Source: Bacteroidia bacterium (GTDB taxonomy: Bacteria > Bacteroidota > Bacteroidia > Flavobacteriales > Flavobacteriaceae). From it: DNA of 64,000 nucleotides. Made by a program: the position numbers and the translations under genes. Below are positions 54,748 through 63,943 of this stretch, piece after piece (position 1 is the first letter of the stretch; the number at the start of each line of letters is the position of its first letter). The DNA lies in contig JAUIFO010000001.1 of NCBI GenBank assembly GCA_030430385.1, positions 406,790 through 470,789 of the forward strand. The letters are read 5' to 3'. The notes under the pieces were generated by a model, which worked only from the letters and a program-made list of their open reading frames with translations, had not been told where the DNA came from and did no database searches.

Positions 54748-55346
54748 AACTCGAATTGTTTTATAAGTTCAGAGCGTTTAGAATACGATGTTTCTATCAA
54801 TTCTTCAAAGAACATGGTAAATTCATGTTCAAATTCATCATAGTAAGCTTTAAGCTCATTGGTAGCAGCATGCATTCCAGATTTATAATCTGTGCGACGA
54901 TTCATTCCATCTAAAACCCGTTGGATGCCTTCAATTTCAGCATAACTCAATAACCAATTATCGGCAATCATAAACGGCATCATACGTTGAAACCGCTTCG
55001 GTAATTTATCAAAATGTGTTTTTAATGAAGTGTAGAAATCATCCACATAAACATCTAGAGGGATTTCAGAATAGCGACTCCAGTTTTTTGCAAGAAAGTG
55101 ATCGTATAAAATATCGACAATGACACCACTGTAATGACTGTAATTTTTGTGCAAGCGTTTGGTGCTTTGTCTTACCGTTGGATGCGCATCTGTAAAAGTG
55201 TCTATATGACGATGAAGTAGGATGCCAACCTGAAGTTCGGGTAACATTTTTTGATAAGATTTACCTCTAATTGCGTCCGCAACAAAGTTCCCAATAGTGA
55301 TTAATTCGTTATTTCCAGAAAGGTAAATATGTGCCAAAAAATTCAT
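54744..55346 (-). CDS. Acyl carrier protein phosphodiesterase-like (DUF479)
   Basis: 200 residues. The opening MNFLAHIYLSGNNELITIGN, then FVADAIRGKSY, LLHRHIDTFTDAH and DILYDHFLAKNW, shows the conserved His and Asp residues of the HD-like DUF479/AcpH family, which removes 4'-phosphopantetheine from acyl carrier protein in enterobacteria. Whether the flavobacterial member does this is unproven. The 3' end overlaps ggt by four bases (ATGA), suggesting translational coupling. The gene is divergent from glmM. Confidence 0.85.
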   Translation of the reverse strand: MNFLAHIYLSGNNELITIGNFVADAIRGKSYQKMLPELQVGILLHRHIDTFTDAHPTVRQSTKRLHKNYSHYSGVIVDILYDHFLAKNWSRYSEIPLDVYVDDFYTSLKTHFDKLPKRFQRMMPFMIADNWLLSYAEIEGIQRVLDGMNRRTDYKSGMHAATNELKAYYDEFEHEFTMFFEELIETSYSKRSELIKQFEL

Positions 55347-55393
55347 TGGTGTAATTTACGAATTGTGTGTTAAGATTTACGATTTTGAAATAG

Positions 55394-55401
55394 TATATTT
55401 G
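55394..55401 (+). promoter_or_regulatory. -7 promoter box for glmM
   Basis: TATATTTG, an exact TAnnTTTG match, lies 19 bp upstream of the glmM ATG at 55421 and drives glmM away from the divergent ACP-phosphodiesterase-like gene. Confidence 0.6.
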
Positions 55402-55420
55402 CTGAAAATATTAACAAGGT

Positions 55421-56809
55421 ATGACACTTATAAAATCAATTTCTGGAATTAGAGGAACCATTGGAGGACCAGTTGGAGAAAATTTAACACCAATTGATGC
55501 AGTAAAATTTGCTTCAGCTTATGGCACGTGGATCAAGCAACAACGAGATAAAAAGGACTATCGTGTGGTTGTTGGTCGTGATGCAAGATTGTCAGGAGAA
55601 ATGATTCAGAATTTGGTGATGAATACCTTAGTTGGTCTAGGAATTCATGTTATTGATCTTGGCTTATCGACGACACCAACTGTGGAAGTTGCTGTGCCAA
55701 TGGAACATGCAGATGGTGGCATTATTCTTACGGCTAGTCATAATCCGAAGCAATGGAATGCTCTAAAATTATTGGATGAGAAAGGTGAGTTTTTGAATGC
55801 AGAAGAAGGTGCCAAGATTTTAAAGATTGCAGAATCTGATGCCATGGATTTTGCAGATGTGGATAGTTTAGGAAAGATTACATTAAATCAAGCTTACATA
55901 GATTTACATATTGATGAGGTCTTAGATCTTCCATTAGTGAATGTAGATGCTATTAAAGCTGCAAAATTTAAAGTAGTTGTTGATGGTGTTAATTCTACTG
56001 GAGGAATTGCGATTCCGTTGTTGTTAGAACGTTTAGGTGTTCATCCTGTGGAATTGTTTTGTGAGCCTAATGGGCATTTTCCGCATAATCCAGAACCTTT
56101 AAAAGAACATTTAACCGATTTATCTAAGGCTGTGGTTAAGGAACATGCTGATTTTGGTATTGTGGTCGATCCAGATGTAGATCGTTTAGCATTTATGGAT
56201 GAAAATGGAGAGATGTTTGGAGAAGAATACACGCTTGTTGCTTGCGCTGATTATGTATTGAGTCAGACTCCAGGAAACACCGTTAGCAATATGAGCTCAA
56301 CCAGAGCCTTACGCGATGTTACTGAAAAACATGGAGGCACTTACCAAGCCAGTGCAGTTGGTGAAGTAAATGTTGTGGCTTTGATGAAAAAAAATAAGGC
56401 TGTCATTGGAGGCGAAGGTAATGGAGGTATCATTTATCCTGAATTACATTATGGTCGTGATGCCTTAGTTGGAGTGGCTTTGTTTTTAAGTCTACTAGCA
56501 GAAAAGAGTATATCTGTAAGTGAATTGAGAGCTTCATATCCCAATTATTTTATGAGTAAAAAGAAAATTCAGCTCACACCTGGTTTGGATGTGGATGGCA
56601 TTCTGAAAGCTATGGAAGCAAAATACAGTCATGAAAACTTAACAACCATTGATGGTGTAAAGATCGATTTTGCTGAGTCATGGGTTCACCTTAGAAAAAG
56701 TAATACAGAGCCAATTATCAGAATCTACACTGAAGCACCTTCGCAACAAGAAGCAGATGCTCTAGCAGACCGAATTATTGGTGAAATTAAAGCTGTTGCA
56801 AATATTTAG
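55421..56809 (+). CDS. glmM: Phosphoglucosamine mutase
   Basis: 462 residues. The phosphoserine loop is TASHNPKQWNALKLL (Ser in ASHN), the metal-binding loop is DPDVDRLAFMDENG (three Asp), and the sugar-binding loop is GGEGNGGIIYPELHYGRDAL. The C-terminal phosphate loop is RKSNTEPIIRIYTEA. This is the full alpha-D-phosphohexomutase set. In Bacteroidota this enzyme interconverts glucosamine-6- and -1-phosphate for peptidoglycan and lipopolysaccharide precursors; phosphoglucomutase or phosphomannomutase activity is also possible in this family. A gene for a class V aminotransferase follows 23 bp later. Confidence 0.9.
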   Translation: MTLIKSISGIRGTIGGPVGENLTPIDAVKFASAYGTWIKQQRDKKDYRVVVGRDARLSGEMIQNLVMNTLVGLGIHVIDLGLSTTPTVEVAVPMEHADGGIILTASHNPKQWNALKLLDEKGEFLNAEEGAKILKIAESDAMDFADVDSLGKITLNQAYIDLHIDEVLDLPLVNVDAIKAAKFKVVVDGVNSTGGIAIPLLLERLGVHPVELFCEPNGHFPHNPEPLKEHLTDLSKAVVKEHADFGIVVDPDVDRLAFMDENGEMFGEEYTLVACADYVLSQTPGNTVSNMSSTRALRDVTEKHGGTYQASAVGEVNVVALMKKNKAVIGGEGNGGIIYPELHYGRDALVGVALFLSLLAEKSISVSELRASYPNYFMSKKKIQLTPGLDVDGILKAMEAKYSHENLTTIDGVKIDFAESWVHLRKSNTEPIIRIYTEAPSQQEADALADRIIGEIKAVANI

Positions 56810-56832
56810 TATCTTTAAGTAATTCTATAGTT

Positions 56833-58338
56833 ATGTTATCTACCGAAAAAAGTACTGAACTAAATTCTGAACTAGAGGTCTACTTTAGTAGATTTAGACA
56901 TCATATTATTGGAATAGATCAAGAGTTTGAATCGCCTTTCGGAAGACAAAAAATCATTTACACCGATTGGACCGCTTCAGGTCGTCTCTATAGACCTATT
57001 GAAGAAAAATTGTGTAATGAATTCGGACCTTTTGTAGCGAATACACACACTGAAACTACTGTGTCTGGTACAGCAATGACCAAAGCTTACCACGAAGCAA
57101 AACATATCATAAAGCATCATGTAAACTGCAATGATGAAGATGTATTGATTGTTTGCGGAAATGGAATGACAGGTGTTGTTAATAAATTTCAAAGAATTTT
57201 AGGCTTAAAAGTGCCAGAGAACCTTCAGAAATACGCCGAGATTCCTGATGAAATTCGTCCAGTGGTGTTTATCTCTCACATGGAACATCATTCTAATCAA
57301 ACGTCTTGGCTTGAAACTATTGCTAAAGTAGAAGTTGTTCCGCCTAATGCCGATGGCTTATTTTGTTTAGAAAACCTTGAAAAGTTACTTGATCAATATA
57401 AAGATCGTACACTTAAAATAGCTTCAGTTGTTGGAGGTTCTAATGTTACTGGTATTCAAACACCCTATCATGACATTGCTGAAATGATGCATAAACATGG
57501 TGGTGTCTGTTTTGTTGACTTTGCTTGTTCGGCACCTTATGTAGATATTAATATGCATCCTGAAAATGAAGATCAAGCCTTAGATGCTATTTTCTTTTCG
57601 CCTCATAAATTTTTAGGAGGTCCTGGAACTTCAGGAGTGCTTGTGTTTAATAAAAAGCTCTACCATAACATGATTCCAGATTGTCCTGGAGGTGGAACAG
57701 TAAGTTGGACAAATCCTTGGGGAGAACATAAATACATTGATAATATTGAAGATCGAGAAGATGGTGGTACACCTGGCTTTCTTCAAACTATTAAAACAGC
57801 ACTTGCAGTAAAGTTGAAAGAACAAATGGGAGTGGATAATATCCTCAAACGTGAACATGAGTTATTAGATATTGTTTTTAAGTCCTTGTCGCCAATAAGC
57901 AATATCAATATACTTGCTGGTCAGCATCAAGAGCGACTAGGTGTTGTATCATTCTATATTGATGACTTGCATTACAACCTTGGGGTAAAATTATTAAATG
58001 ATCGTTTCGGTATTCAAACTCGAGGTGGTTGTAGTTGTGCTGGAACTTATGGGCATTTCTTATTGCATGTAGATCAGCAAACGAGTAGAGCGTTGACTTC
58101 TGAAATTTCAATAGGTGATTTGGTAAGAAAACCAGGTTGGATTAGAATGTCTATTCATCCTACAACCACAAATGAAGAAATGCAGTTTGTTTGTAATGCT
58201 ATTATTGACTTGGCTAAACACCATCAAGAATGGTCTAAAGACTATGAATACATAGGCTCAAACAATGAGTTTGTTCATAAATCTGTAAAAGCGGACACTA
58301 CTCAGGATTCTGAAGTTAAATCTTGGTTTACACTCTAA
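56833..58338 (+). CDS. Class V aminotransferase-fold PLP enzyme
   Basis: 501 residues. PLP-lysine motif FFSPHKFLGGPGTSGVLVFN, with the Asp in VCFVDFACSAPYVDI that holds the pyridine ring. The acceptor loop has DWTASGRLYRPIEEKL and the conserved NTHTETTVSGTAMTKAYHEA. These are family features of cysteine desulfurase/isopenicillin-epimerase-like enzymes. A Cys-rich loop RGGCSCAGTYGHFLLH lies near the C-terminus, at the position where the desulfurase Cys normally sits, but family membership alone does not prove desulfurase activity. Cytoplasmic; starts 23 bp after glmM and may be co-transcribed. Confidence 0.85.
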   Translation: MLSTEKSTELNSELEVYFSRFRHHIIGIDQEFESPFGRQKIIYTDWTASGRLYRPIEEKLCNEFGPFVANTHTETTVSGTAMTKAYHEAKHIIKHHVNCNDEDVLIVCGNGMTGVVNKFQRILGLKVPENLQKYAEIPDEIRPVVFISHMEHHSNQTSWLETIAKVEVVPPNADGLFCLENLEKLLDQYKDRTLKIASVVGGSNVTGIQTPYHDIAEMMHKHGGVCFVDFACSAPYVDINMHPENEDQALDAIFFSPHKFLGGPGTSGVLVFNKKLYHNMIPDCPGGGTVSWTNPWGEHKYIDNIEDREDGGTPGFLQTIKTALAVKLKEQMGVDNILKREHELLDIVFKSLSPISNINILAGQHQERLGVVSFYIDDLHYNLGVKLLNDRFGIQTRGGCSCAGTYGHFLLHVDQQTSRALTSEISIGDLVRKPGWIRMSIHPTTTNEEMQFVCNAIIDLAKHHQEWSKDYEYIGSNNEFVHKSVKADTTQDSEVKSWFTL

Positions 58339-58386
58339 TTAAGAGAACCTTATTTCCTTATTCTTGTCAGAATAGAGTATCAGTGA

Positions 58387-59277
58387 TTATTGAAATTCGG
58401 CAGGAACATCATTTCTGTACTTCCAGCGTTTATGCGTCCATAAATAATATTCTGGAGCTTCATATATTTGTTGTTCAACAAGCTTTAAGAAAATATCTGT
58501 GATTTCGTAATCCTTATAATCATTTGGAGTGGTAGTAATGGTCTTGAAAGTCGTTTCATAATAGCCACGTTTCACCTTTTTTACACTAAAGAACATCACA
58601 GCCATATCTAACTTTTTGGCCAGCATTTCTGCGCCAGTATGCACAGGAACTTTAATATTCATAAACTCTTTCCAATACAAGGCTTTTCTGCGTCGAGGTG
58701 ACTGATCTGAAATAAAACCATTAAGGGTTAACTCTCCATTTTCTTTGGCTTCAATTAATCTCGGAATTGCTTCTTTTGTTGTAATTAAATAGCTATCGTA
58801 TTTCGCTCTAATGCGTTTCACTAAACGATCAAAGTATTTGTTTTCAATACGTTTATAGATACCATAGCCTTTAGATTTTACATAGGTTTGAAGAATAAAG
58901 ATCCATTCCCAACTTCCGTAGTGGGCGCACATCATAACAATGCTTTGGTTTTGATTTTCAACTTTATGTACTTCTTCAACATTTGTGAATTTAAAACGTT
59001 TTTTCATTTCCTCTTCAGAAATACTAAGCGACTTTATAGATTCTACAACCATATCACTCAAGTGATGAAAGAACGTTTTAGTGATGCGTTTGATGTCTGC
59101 TTCAGACTTTTCAGGAAACACGAGTTCTAAATTTTCACGAACCACTTTTTTTCGATACCCAATAATGTAGTACAATATGAAGAACAAAACATCAGAGACC
59201 ATGTAAAGAAGTCTAAATGGTAATCTTGAAACCAGCCATAAAATGGGATAAATTATAATGTAAGCTAGAAGTTGCAT
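58387..59277 (-). CDS. Lysophospholipid acyltransferase family protein (LpxL/HtrB-like)
   Basis: 296 residues. An N-terminal membrane segment (LLAYIIIYPILWLVSRLPFR) is followed by a second span near 30-40. The acyltransferase motif is CAHYGSWEW (His-x4-Glu). The later motif NGFISDQSPRRRKALYWKEF, followed by PVHTGAEMLAKKL, is typical of the lipid A biosynthesis acyltransferase family, which adds a secondary acyl chain to lipid A or a related lipid at the inner membrane. The -7 box on the minus strand (59301-59308) gives it its own promoter. Confidence 0.88.
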   Translation of the reverse strand: MQLLAYIIIYPILWLVSRLPFRLLYMVSDVLFFILYYIIGYRKKVVRENLELVFPEKSEADIKRITKTFFHHLSDMVVESIKSLSISEEEMKKRFKFTNVEEVHKVENQNQSIVMMCAHYGSWEWIFILQTYVKSKGYGIYKRIENKYFDRLVKRIRAKYDSYLITTKEAIPRLIEAKENGELTLNGFISDQSPRRRKALYWKEFMNIKVPVHTGAEMLAKKLDMAVMFFSVKKVKRGYYETTFKTITTTPNDYKDYEITDIFLKLVEQQIYEAPEYYLWTHKRWKYRNDVPAEFQ

Positions 59278-59300
59278 TTATAAATCTTAGATTTGTAGCG

Positions 59301-59308
59301 CAAATATA
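59301..59308 (-). promoter_or_regulatory. -7 promoter box for the acyltransferase gene
   Basis: Minus-strand TATATTTG, an exact TAnnTTTG match 24 bp upstream of the ATG at 59277, in the divergent spacer shared with the rhomboid gene. Confidence 0.55.
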
Positions 59309-59333
59309 TGTATAATAAATACGTTTACCTTCT

Positions 59334-59984
59334 ATGGACAACTTAAGTTTAGTGACTATTGTCATTATTGCAGCCAATGTGATTATTTCTTATAAAGGAT
59401 TTGAAGATTATGGCTTTTTTGAACGCTATAAGTTTAATGTAGGCGCAGTAAGACGTGGTGAGCAGTTTAGAATGTTTAGTTCTGGATTTTTACATGCAGA
59501 TACAACTCATTTATTAATGAATATGCTGACCTTGTACTTCTTTGCAGATGGTGTTATTGATTCAGTTGGCGATGTGAATTTTGTAATTATTTATGTACTG
59601 AGCTTACTTTTAGGGAGCTTATTCTCGTTGTACTTCCATCAAAATGAATATCAGTATAGTGCCATAGGAGCTAGTGGTGCTGTAACTGGAGTCCTTTATG
59701 CTGCAATATTATTAGATCCAAGTATGAGTTTAATGCTGTTCTTTATACCAATTCCTATTCCTGCATATGTATTTGGAATAGGGTATTTATTGTATTCAAT
59801 CTATGGTATGAAAAATAAAGTAGGAAATATTGGCCATGATGCACATTTTGGAGGCGCAATTGGCGGCTTGGTAGTGACATTAATTATGGTGCCTATTTTA
59901 TTTAAAACAGATTTGTTAATGATTGGATTATTATTAATTCCAATCATTATTCTGTTTGTGATGCATAAAATGGGTAAATTATAA
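59334..59984 (+). CDS. Rhomboid-family intramembrane serine protease
   Basis: 216 residues with about six membrane spans. The catalytic Ser lies in the GASGAVTGVLYA motif (~residue 114) and the catalytic His in HDAHFGGAIGG (~170); the segment HADTTHLLMNMLTLYFF forms the usual loop with the conserved Asn. This is the rhomboid dyad, which cleaves transmembrane segments of other proteins inside the membrane. Substrates cannot be predicted. The stop codon directly abuts the stop codon of the convergent TlpA-like gene. Confidence 0.9.
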   Translation: MDNLSLVTIVIIAANVIISYKGFEDYGFFERYKFNVGAVRRGEQFRMFSSGFLHADTTHLLMNMLTLYFFADGVIDSVGDVNFVIIYVLSLLLGSLFSLYFHQNEYQYSAIGASGAVTGVLYAAILLDPSMSLMLFFIPIPIPAYVFGIGYLLYSIYGMKNKVGNIGHDAHFGGAIGGLVVTLIMVPILFKTDLLMIGLLLIPIIILFVMHKMGKL

Positions 59985-61160
59985 TTACTCTACGTTGAGT
60001 AATTCTTTCAGTTTATTTTCTAATGAATTCCCTGTAAGGTTTTTAGCAATAATTTTGCCTTCACCATCTAAAAGAAAGGATGCAGGTAGTGTTTTTACAT
60101 TATAAGTTTTGGCGATGGTATCTTTAAAATAATTAAGATTAGACACTTGAGGCCAAATTAAATTATCATTTTTAATAGCATCTTTCCAATCCTGACGTGG
60201 ATTTTTTTGTCGCTCACTACCATCTAGAGATACACCAATAATCTCTAAACCATTATCGTGATACTTCTCATAAACTTTAGTCAAACGCTCATTTTCACGT
60301 CTGCTAGCCTTGTACCAAGAGGACCAAAAATGAATTAAGGTTGCTTTACCTTTAACATCGTCAAGCGAAATGCGTTTTCCTTGAGGTGATTTAGCAGAAA
60401 AGGCAGGCGCAATTTCACCAATATGTGTCAACGAAATAATAGCATATTCATGTCTTATTTTAGGCATACTTTTAGAAATACGCTTCCCTAAATTTGAATT
60501 TTTAAACCGATTAGGAAACTGGTCGTATGCCTCAACAAGCTTTCCACGATCTCCTGTATTGCGTCTTAGCATATTATTAAACAAGACCAATCCATAAGGA
60601 TTATCTGTATTCGTCTTCATAAATTGAAACGGAAGATCAGCGATCTCATCTTTCAATGCTTGGATGTGTTCAGACATCCCATCAACATTTTTCTTTTCTA
60701 CAAGTCGTTTTCTGTAAGTGTTACTCGTTGTTTCTAACGAATCTGATAATTGATTTAAACGATTATTATAAGCTTCGATTGTATCATTAAAAGGCGTGCC
60801 ATTAATACTAGAATTTGTAAGATCATCTTTGTCAATGTCAATCCTAATAGAAGCATTATCTATTACAAAAGGAAAAGAACCATCTAAACTATTTACTTCA
60901 AGCGCCCAAGCTTCTGTAGAATCAACTTTACCATCAAAGTAAAATCGTTCGTTCATTATAATTGCAGTGTCCTTACTTTTCAAATAGCCTTTTTCATCAG
61001 TCGCCAAGAGATAAGCTCTAAGTCCGTTAACAAGACCTTCAGCATTTCCAGAAACAGTGTATCCATCTTTTTTTACAGGAGCAGTAGGAGGCGTTTCATT
61101 TTTTTTGCATGAACAAAAAGCAAAACAAACAAAAAGTAGTATGTAGATTCGAGCAGTCAT
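59985..61160 (-). CDS. TlpA-like lipoprotein without redox cysteines
   Basis: 391 residues. Lipobox FCSCKKN near the N-terminus. Residues ~25-120 are a DUF4369-like domain (DGYTVSGNAEGLVNGLRAYL), a helical linker follows, and the last ~145 residues are a thioredoxin-like domain (PAFSAKSPQGKRISLDDVKG). The active-site region reads HFWSSWYKASRRENE: where the sister gene has C-R-P-C this one has Tyr283 and Ser286, each codon one base from a Cys codon. Without the pair it cannot act as a standard disulfide reductase. The gene lies 5 bp after the intact sister gene and is otherwise similar along its whole length, so it arose by tandem duplication. Confidence 0.88.
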   Translation of the reverse strand: MTARIYILLFVCFAFCSCKKNETPPTAPVKKDGYTVSGNAEGLVNGLRAYLLATDEKGYLKSKDTAIIMNERFYFDGKVDSTEAWALEVNSLDGSFPFVIDNASIRIDIDKDDLTNSSINGTPFNDTIEAYNNRLNQLSDSLETTSNTYRKRLVEKKNVDGMSEHIQALKDEIADLPFQFMKTNTDNPYGLVLFNNMLRRNTGDRGKLVEAYDQFPNRFKNSNLGKRISKSMPKIRHEYAIISLTHIGEIAPAFSAKSPQGKRISLDDVKGKATLIHFWSSWYKASRRENERLTKVYEKYHDNGLEIIGVSLDGSERQKNPRQDWKDAIKNDNLIWPQVSNLNYFKDTIAKTYNVKTLPASFLLDGEGKIIAKNLTGNSLENKLKELLNVE

Positions 61161-61165
61161 AATAT

Positions 61166-62332
61166 TTATTTTAAATGTTCAGCTACTGCTTTTTCAAGCG
61201 CATCTCCTCGTAAATTTTTTGCGACAATTGTTCCGTTTTCGTCAAGTAAAAATGTAGCAGGAATAGATTTTATATTATAGGATCTAGCAACAGGATCATT
61301 AAAGTATTGAAGGTTTGAAACATGATTCCATGTAAGTTTGTCATCTTCAATAGCTTTTAACCAAGCAGCTTTAGGATCTTTTTGACTTCTGGTGCCATCA
61401 AGTGAAACACTTATAATTTCTAAACCGTCTTTATGATATTTGTTGTAGACTTTAACCACATTTGGGTTTTCTTTTCTACATGGTCTACACCACGATGCCC
61501 AAAAATCAATTAATGTTAGTTTGCCTTTAACATCGTCTAATGCTAATAATTTACCATCGGGAGCTGGAGCCGAAAATTTTGGAGCAATAGCACCTATTTG
61601 TGTTGCTGCAATTGCGTTGTTTTCAATTTTTTTGGTTTGAATATTGGTCTTCAGAATGGTAGCAGGAATTGAAGTTTTGTTTGCATCACTTAACGTATTC
61701 AAAGTACTTTCAATTCTATCAAAGTCAGCATTTTTAGATTCAGAAAGTCGTTTAAGTAAAAGAACAGAGAAAATATTGTCTTTGTTTTCAGCAATAAACT
61801 TAAAAGGATAATCTTTCATTTCATTAGTTAAATCAGATAAAGCAGATTCTAATTCACCAACATTAATGTTTTGATCTTCTTTATTAACCGAACGTAATTG
61901 TCTGCTAATCCCGAAGCGTTTTTCAGTAAGTTCATTAGACTTATCATTATAAAGATTGAGCGCTTTATTGGCTTCAGTGCCAATTACTTTTGAGCCTTGA
62001 ATATTTTTTGCATCCACAAGATCAACAGTCATAGCTTTGTTTTCAAGAACGAAAGAAATTTCACCTCTAGCACTATTGACTTTAAGAGTCACCATTTCAG
62101 GGTAATCTGTCTTGCCTTCAAAAACAAATTTTTCATTCATTACAATAGCAGTATCCAAAGCTATTTTACGTCCGCGATCTGTTGGGACTTCCAAATAAGC
62201 TCTGATACCATTATAAACACCAGGAGCATTTCCTTCAATAATATAACCATCCCTTTCAGGTGTTTGTTTTTGTTCAGATTTACATGCAGAAAACAAAATA
62301 CTTAGTAGGAGTATAGAAATTATTTTTCTCAT
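61166..62332 (-). CDS. TlpA-family thiol-disulfide oxidoreductase lipoprotein
   Basis: 388 residues. Lipobox FSACKSEQ gives a lipid anchor. An N-terminal DUF4369-like domain (DGYIIEGNAPGVYNGIRAYL) is followed by a helical linker and a thioredoxin domain with the intact redox centre ASWCRPCRKEN (Cys282, Cys285) and the later cis-Pro in SIPATFLLDENG. TlpA-type proteins reduce disulfides in the envelope, for example during cytochrome c maturation or metal-centre assembly. The gene has a good -7 box (62356-62363) and is followed in the same direction by its cysteine-less copy. Confidence 0.92.
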   Translation of the reverse strand: MRKIISILLLSILFSACKSEQKQTPERDGYIIEGNAPGVYNGIRAYLEVPTDRGRKIALDTAIVMNEKFVFEGKTDYPEMVTLKVNSARGEISFVLENKAMTVDLVDAKNIQGSKVIGTEANKALNLYNDKSNELTEKRFGISRQLRSVNKEDQNINVGELESALSDLTNEMKDYPFKFIAENKDNIFSVLLLKRLSESKNADFDRIESTLNTLSDANKTSIPATILKTNIQTKKIENNAIAATQIGAIAPKFSAPAPDGKLLALDDVKGKLTLIDFWASWCRPCRKENPNVVKVYNKYHKDGLEIISVSLDGTRSQKDPKAAWLKAIEDDKLTWNHVSNLQYFNDPVARSYNIKSIPATFLLDENGTIVAKNLRGDALEKAVAEHLK

Positions 62333-62355
62333 AATTAGGACTGTTTTAAGTACTA

Positions 62356-62363
62356 CAAATATA
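62356..62363 (-). promoter_or_regulatory. -7 promoter box for the TlpA pair
   Basis: Minus-strand TATATTTG, an exact TAnnTTTG match 24 bp upstream of the ATG at 62332; it probably drives both TlpA-like genes. Confidence 0.55.
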
Positions 62364-62448
62364 AAAAGTTATGTTATATAGCCTTGAAATTACACTATAA
62401 TTAAGTATAAAGATGGCTGTTTGGATGTGCGATTTAATTTAATTGCAA

Positions 62449-62456
62449 TACTTTTG
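62449..62456 (+). promoter_or_regulatory. -7 promoter box for mnmE
   Basis: TACTTTTG, an exact TAnnTTTG match 16 bp upstream of the mnmE ATG at 62473. Confidence 0.55.
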
Positions 62457-62472
62457 CGGAAACAACTAACGA

Positions 62473-63873
62473 ATGATAAAACAAGATACAATAGTCGCTT
62501 TAGCAACAGCTTCAGGAAGTGGAGCTATTGCCATAATACGATTATCTGGTGATGACGCAATCGCTATTGTTGATGCTCATTTTAAATCGGTTACATCTTC
62601 TAAATCTCTTATAAAGCAGAAAACACATACTATACATCTTGGTCATATTGTTGATGGAAAGAAGGAAATTGATGAAGTTTTGGTATCGGTATTTAAAAAT
62701 CCGAGTTCTTACACAGGAGAAGATGTAGTTGAAATTTCATGTCATGGATCTAGTTATATTCAGCAAGAGATCATTCAATTGTTTTTAAGAAATGGATGTA
62801 GAATGGCAAATGCAGGTGAGTTTACCTTACGTGCTTTTTTAAATGGAAAGCTTGATCTATCGCAAGCAGAAGCTGTTGCAGACTTGATTGCTAGTGACAA
62901 TGAAGCGTCTCATCAAATTGCCATGCAACAAATGCGTGGCGGATTTTCATCTGAAATCGCCAAGTTGCGCTCGGAGTTATTGAATTTTGCATCGCTTATT
63001 GAATTAGAATTAGATTTCTCTGAAGAAGATGTCGAGTTTGCTGATCGCAGTCAGTTTAAGTCACTTGTCGATCGCATTATTCTTGTTCTGAAGCGCTTAA
63101 TAGATTCTTTTGCAGTTGGAAATGTCATCAAAAATGGAATTCCTGTCGCAATAGTAGGTGAGCCTAATGTTGGAAAGTCAACTTTACTTAATGCCTTGCT
63201 CAATGAAGAAAGAGCGATTGTTAGTGATATTGCAGGTACAACTCGCGATGCCATTGAAGATGAAATTTCAATTGGTGGAATAGGATTTCGATTTATAGAC
63301 ACAGCAGGAATACGAGATACAGAAGATGTTGTTGAATCTATTGGAATCAAAAAGACTTTTGAAAAGATAGAGCAGTCGCAAGTCACCATTTACCTCTTTG
63401 ATGCTTCTGTCATTTCGAACACAGTAGAGAAATCTGAATCGGTTAAACAGGAACTTGAAAAAATCAAAAATAAATATCCGCAAAAGCCCTTATTGATTAT
63501 CGCCAATAAGATCGATACTCTCAATGACATACAATTGGCAGCGTTGCAAAACCAAATTGAAGGCGTACAATTACTTTCAGCCAAAACAGGGTTTGGAGTG
63601 GAGCAGCTTACCAATTCATTATTGAATTTGATCAATACAGGTGCTTTGCGCAATAATGAAACCATAGTTACCAACTCAAGACATTATGATGCACTGTTAA
63701 AGGCATTTGAAGAGATTCAAAAAGTTAAGTATGGTTTAGATACAGGCCTTTCAGGTGATTTGTTAGCTATAGATATTCGTCAGGCTTTATACCACTTTGG
63801 AGAAATTACAGGCGAGATCACTAATGATGATTTACTAGGTAATATTTTTGCTAATTTCTGTATCGGGAAGTAG
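62473..63873 (+). CDS. mnmE: tRNA modification GTPase MnmE
   Basis: 466 residues. The N-terminal folate-binding domain covers ~1-120 (TIVALATASGSGAIAIIRLS, YTGEDVVEISCHG). Helical domains flank a G domain with G1 GEPNVGKST near residue 234, switch G2 in GTTRD, G3 DTAGIRDT, G4 NKID and G5 SAKTG. The C-terminus ends in the conserved Cys motif FCIGK. With MnmG it makes the 5-carboxymethylaminomethyl modification at the wobble uridine of certain tRNAs. Length and domains are normal. The last 18 bases form an SGI1-type integration site (63856-63873). Confidence 0.97.
   Translation: MIKQDTIVALATASGSGAIAIIRLSGDDAIAIVDAHFKSVTSSKSLIKQKTHTIHLGHIVDGKKEIDEVLVSVFKNPSSYTGEDVVEISCHGSSYIQQEIIQLFLRNGCRMANAGEFTLRAFLNGKLDLSQAEAVADLIASDNEASHQIAMQQMRGGFSSEIAKLRSELLNFASLIELELDFSEEDVEFADRSQFKSLVDRIILVLKRLIDSFAVGNVIKNGIPVAIVGEPNVGKSTLLNALLNEERAIVSDIAGTTRDAIEDEISIGGIGFRFIDTAGIRDTEDVVESIGIKKTFEKIEQSQVTIYLFDASVISNTVEKSESVKQELEKIKNKYPQKPLLIIANKIDTLNDIQLAALQNQIEGVQLLSAKTGFGVEQLTNSLLNLINTGALRNNETIVTNSRHYDALLKAFEEIQKVKYGLDTGLSGDLLAIDIRQALYHFGEITGEITNDDLLGNIFANFCIGK
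63856..63873 (+). other. SGI1-type attachment-site sequence at the mnmE 3' end
   Basis: TTCTGTATCGGGAAGTAG, the end of mnmE, closely matches the 18-bp site at the 3' end of trmE/mnmE used by Salmonella genomic island 1. It also simply encodes the conserved F-C-I-G-K-stop, so conservation alone explains the match. No integrase gene is visible in the 127 bp that follow. Confidence 0.45.
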
Positions 63874-63879
63874 CTTACT

Positions 63880-63943
63880 TTCTTTTATTTGTTAATCCTT
63901 TGTTATTGTTGGTTTTATAGTGTTTTATCTTCTTTTATTTGTT
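63880..63943 (+). repeat. Direct repeat downstream of mnmE
   Basis: TTCTTTTATTTGTT occurs at 63880-63893 and again at 63930-63943, 50 bp apart, in a T-rich tract just after the mnmE stop. Repeats next to an attachment site can be arm-type integrase-binding sites, but simple AT-rich bias is an alternative. Confidence 0.5.

Noticed and set aside
56833..58338. SufS/IscS cysteine desulfurase as firm name
   Set aside because: No suf or isc genes adjoin it and a Cys-containing loop alone does not establish the activity.
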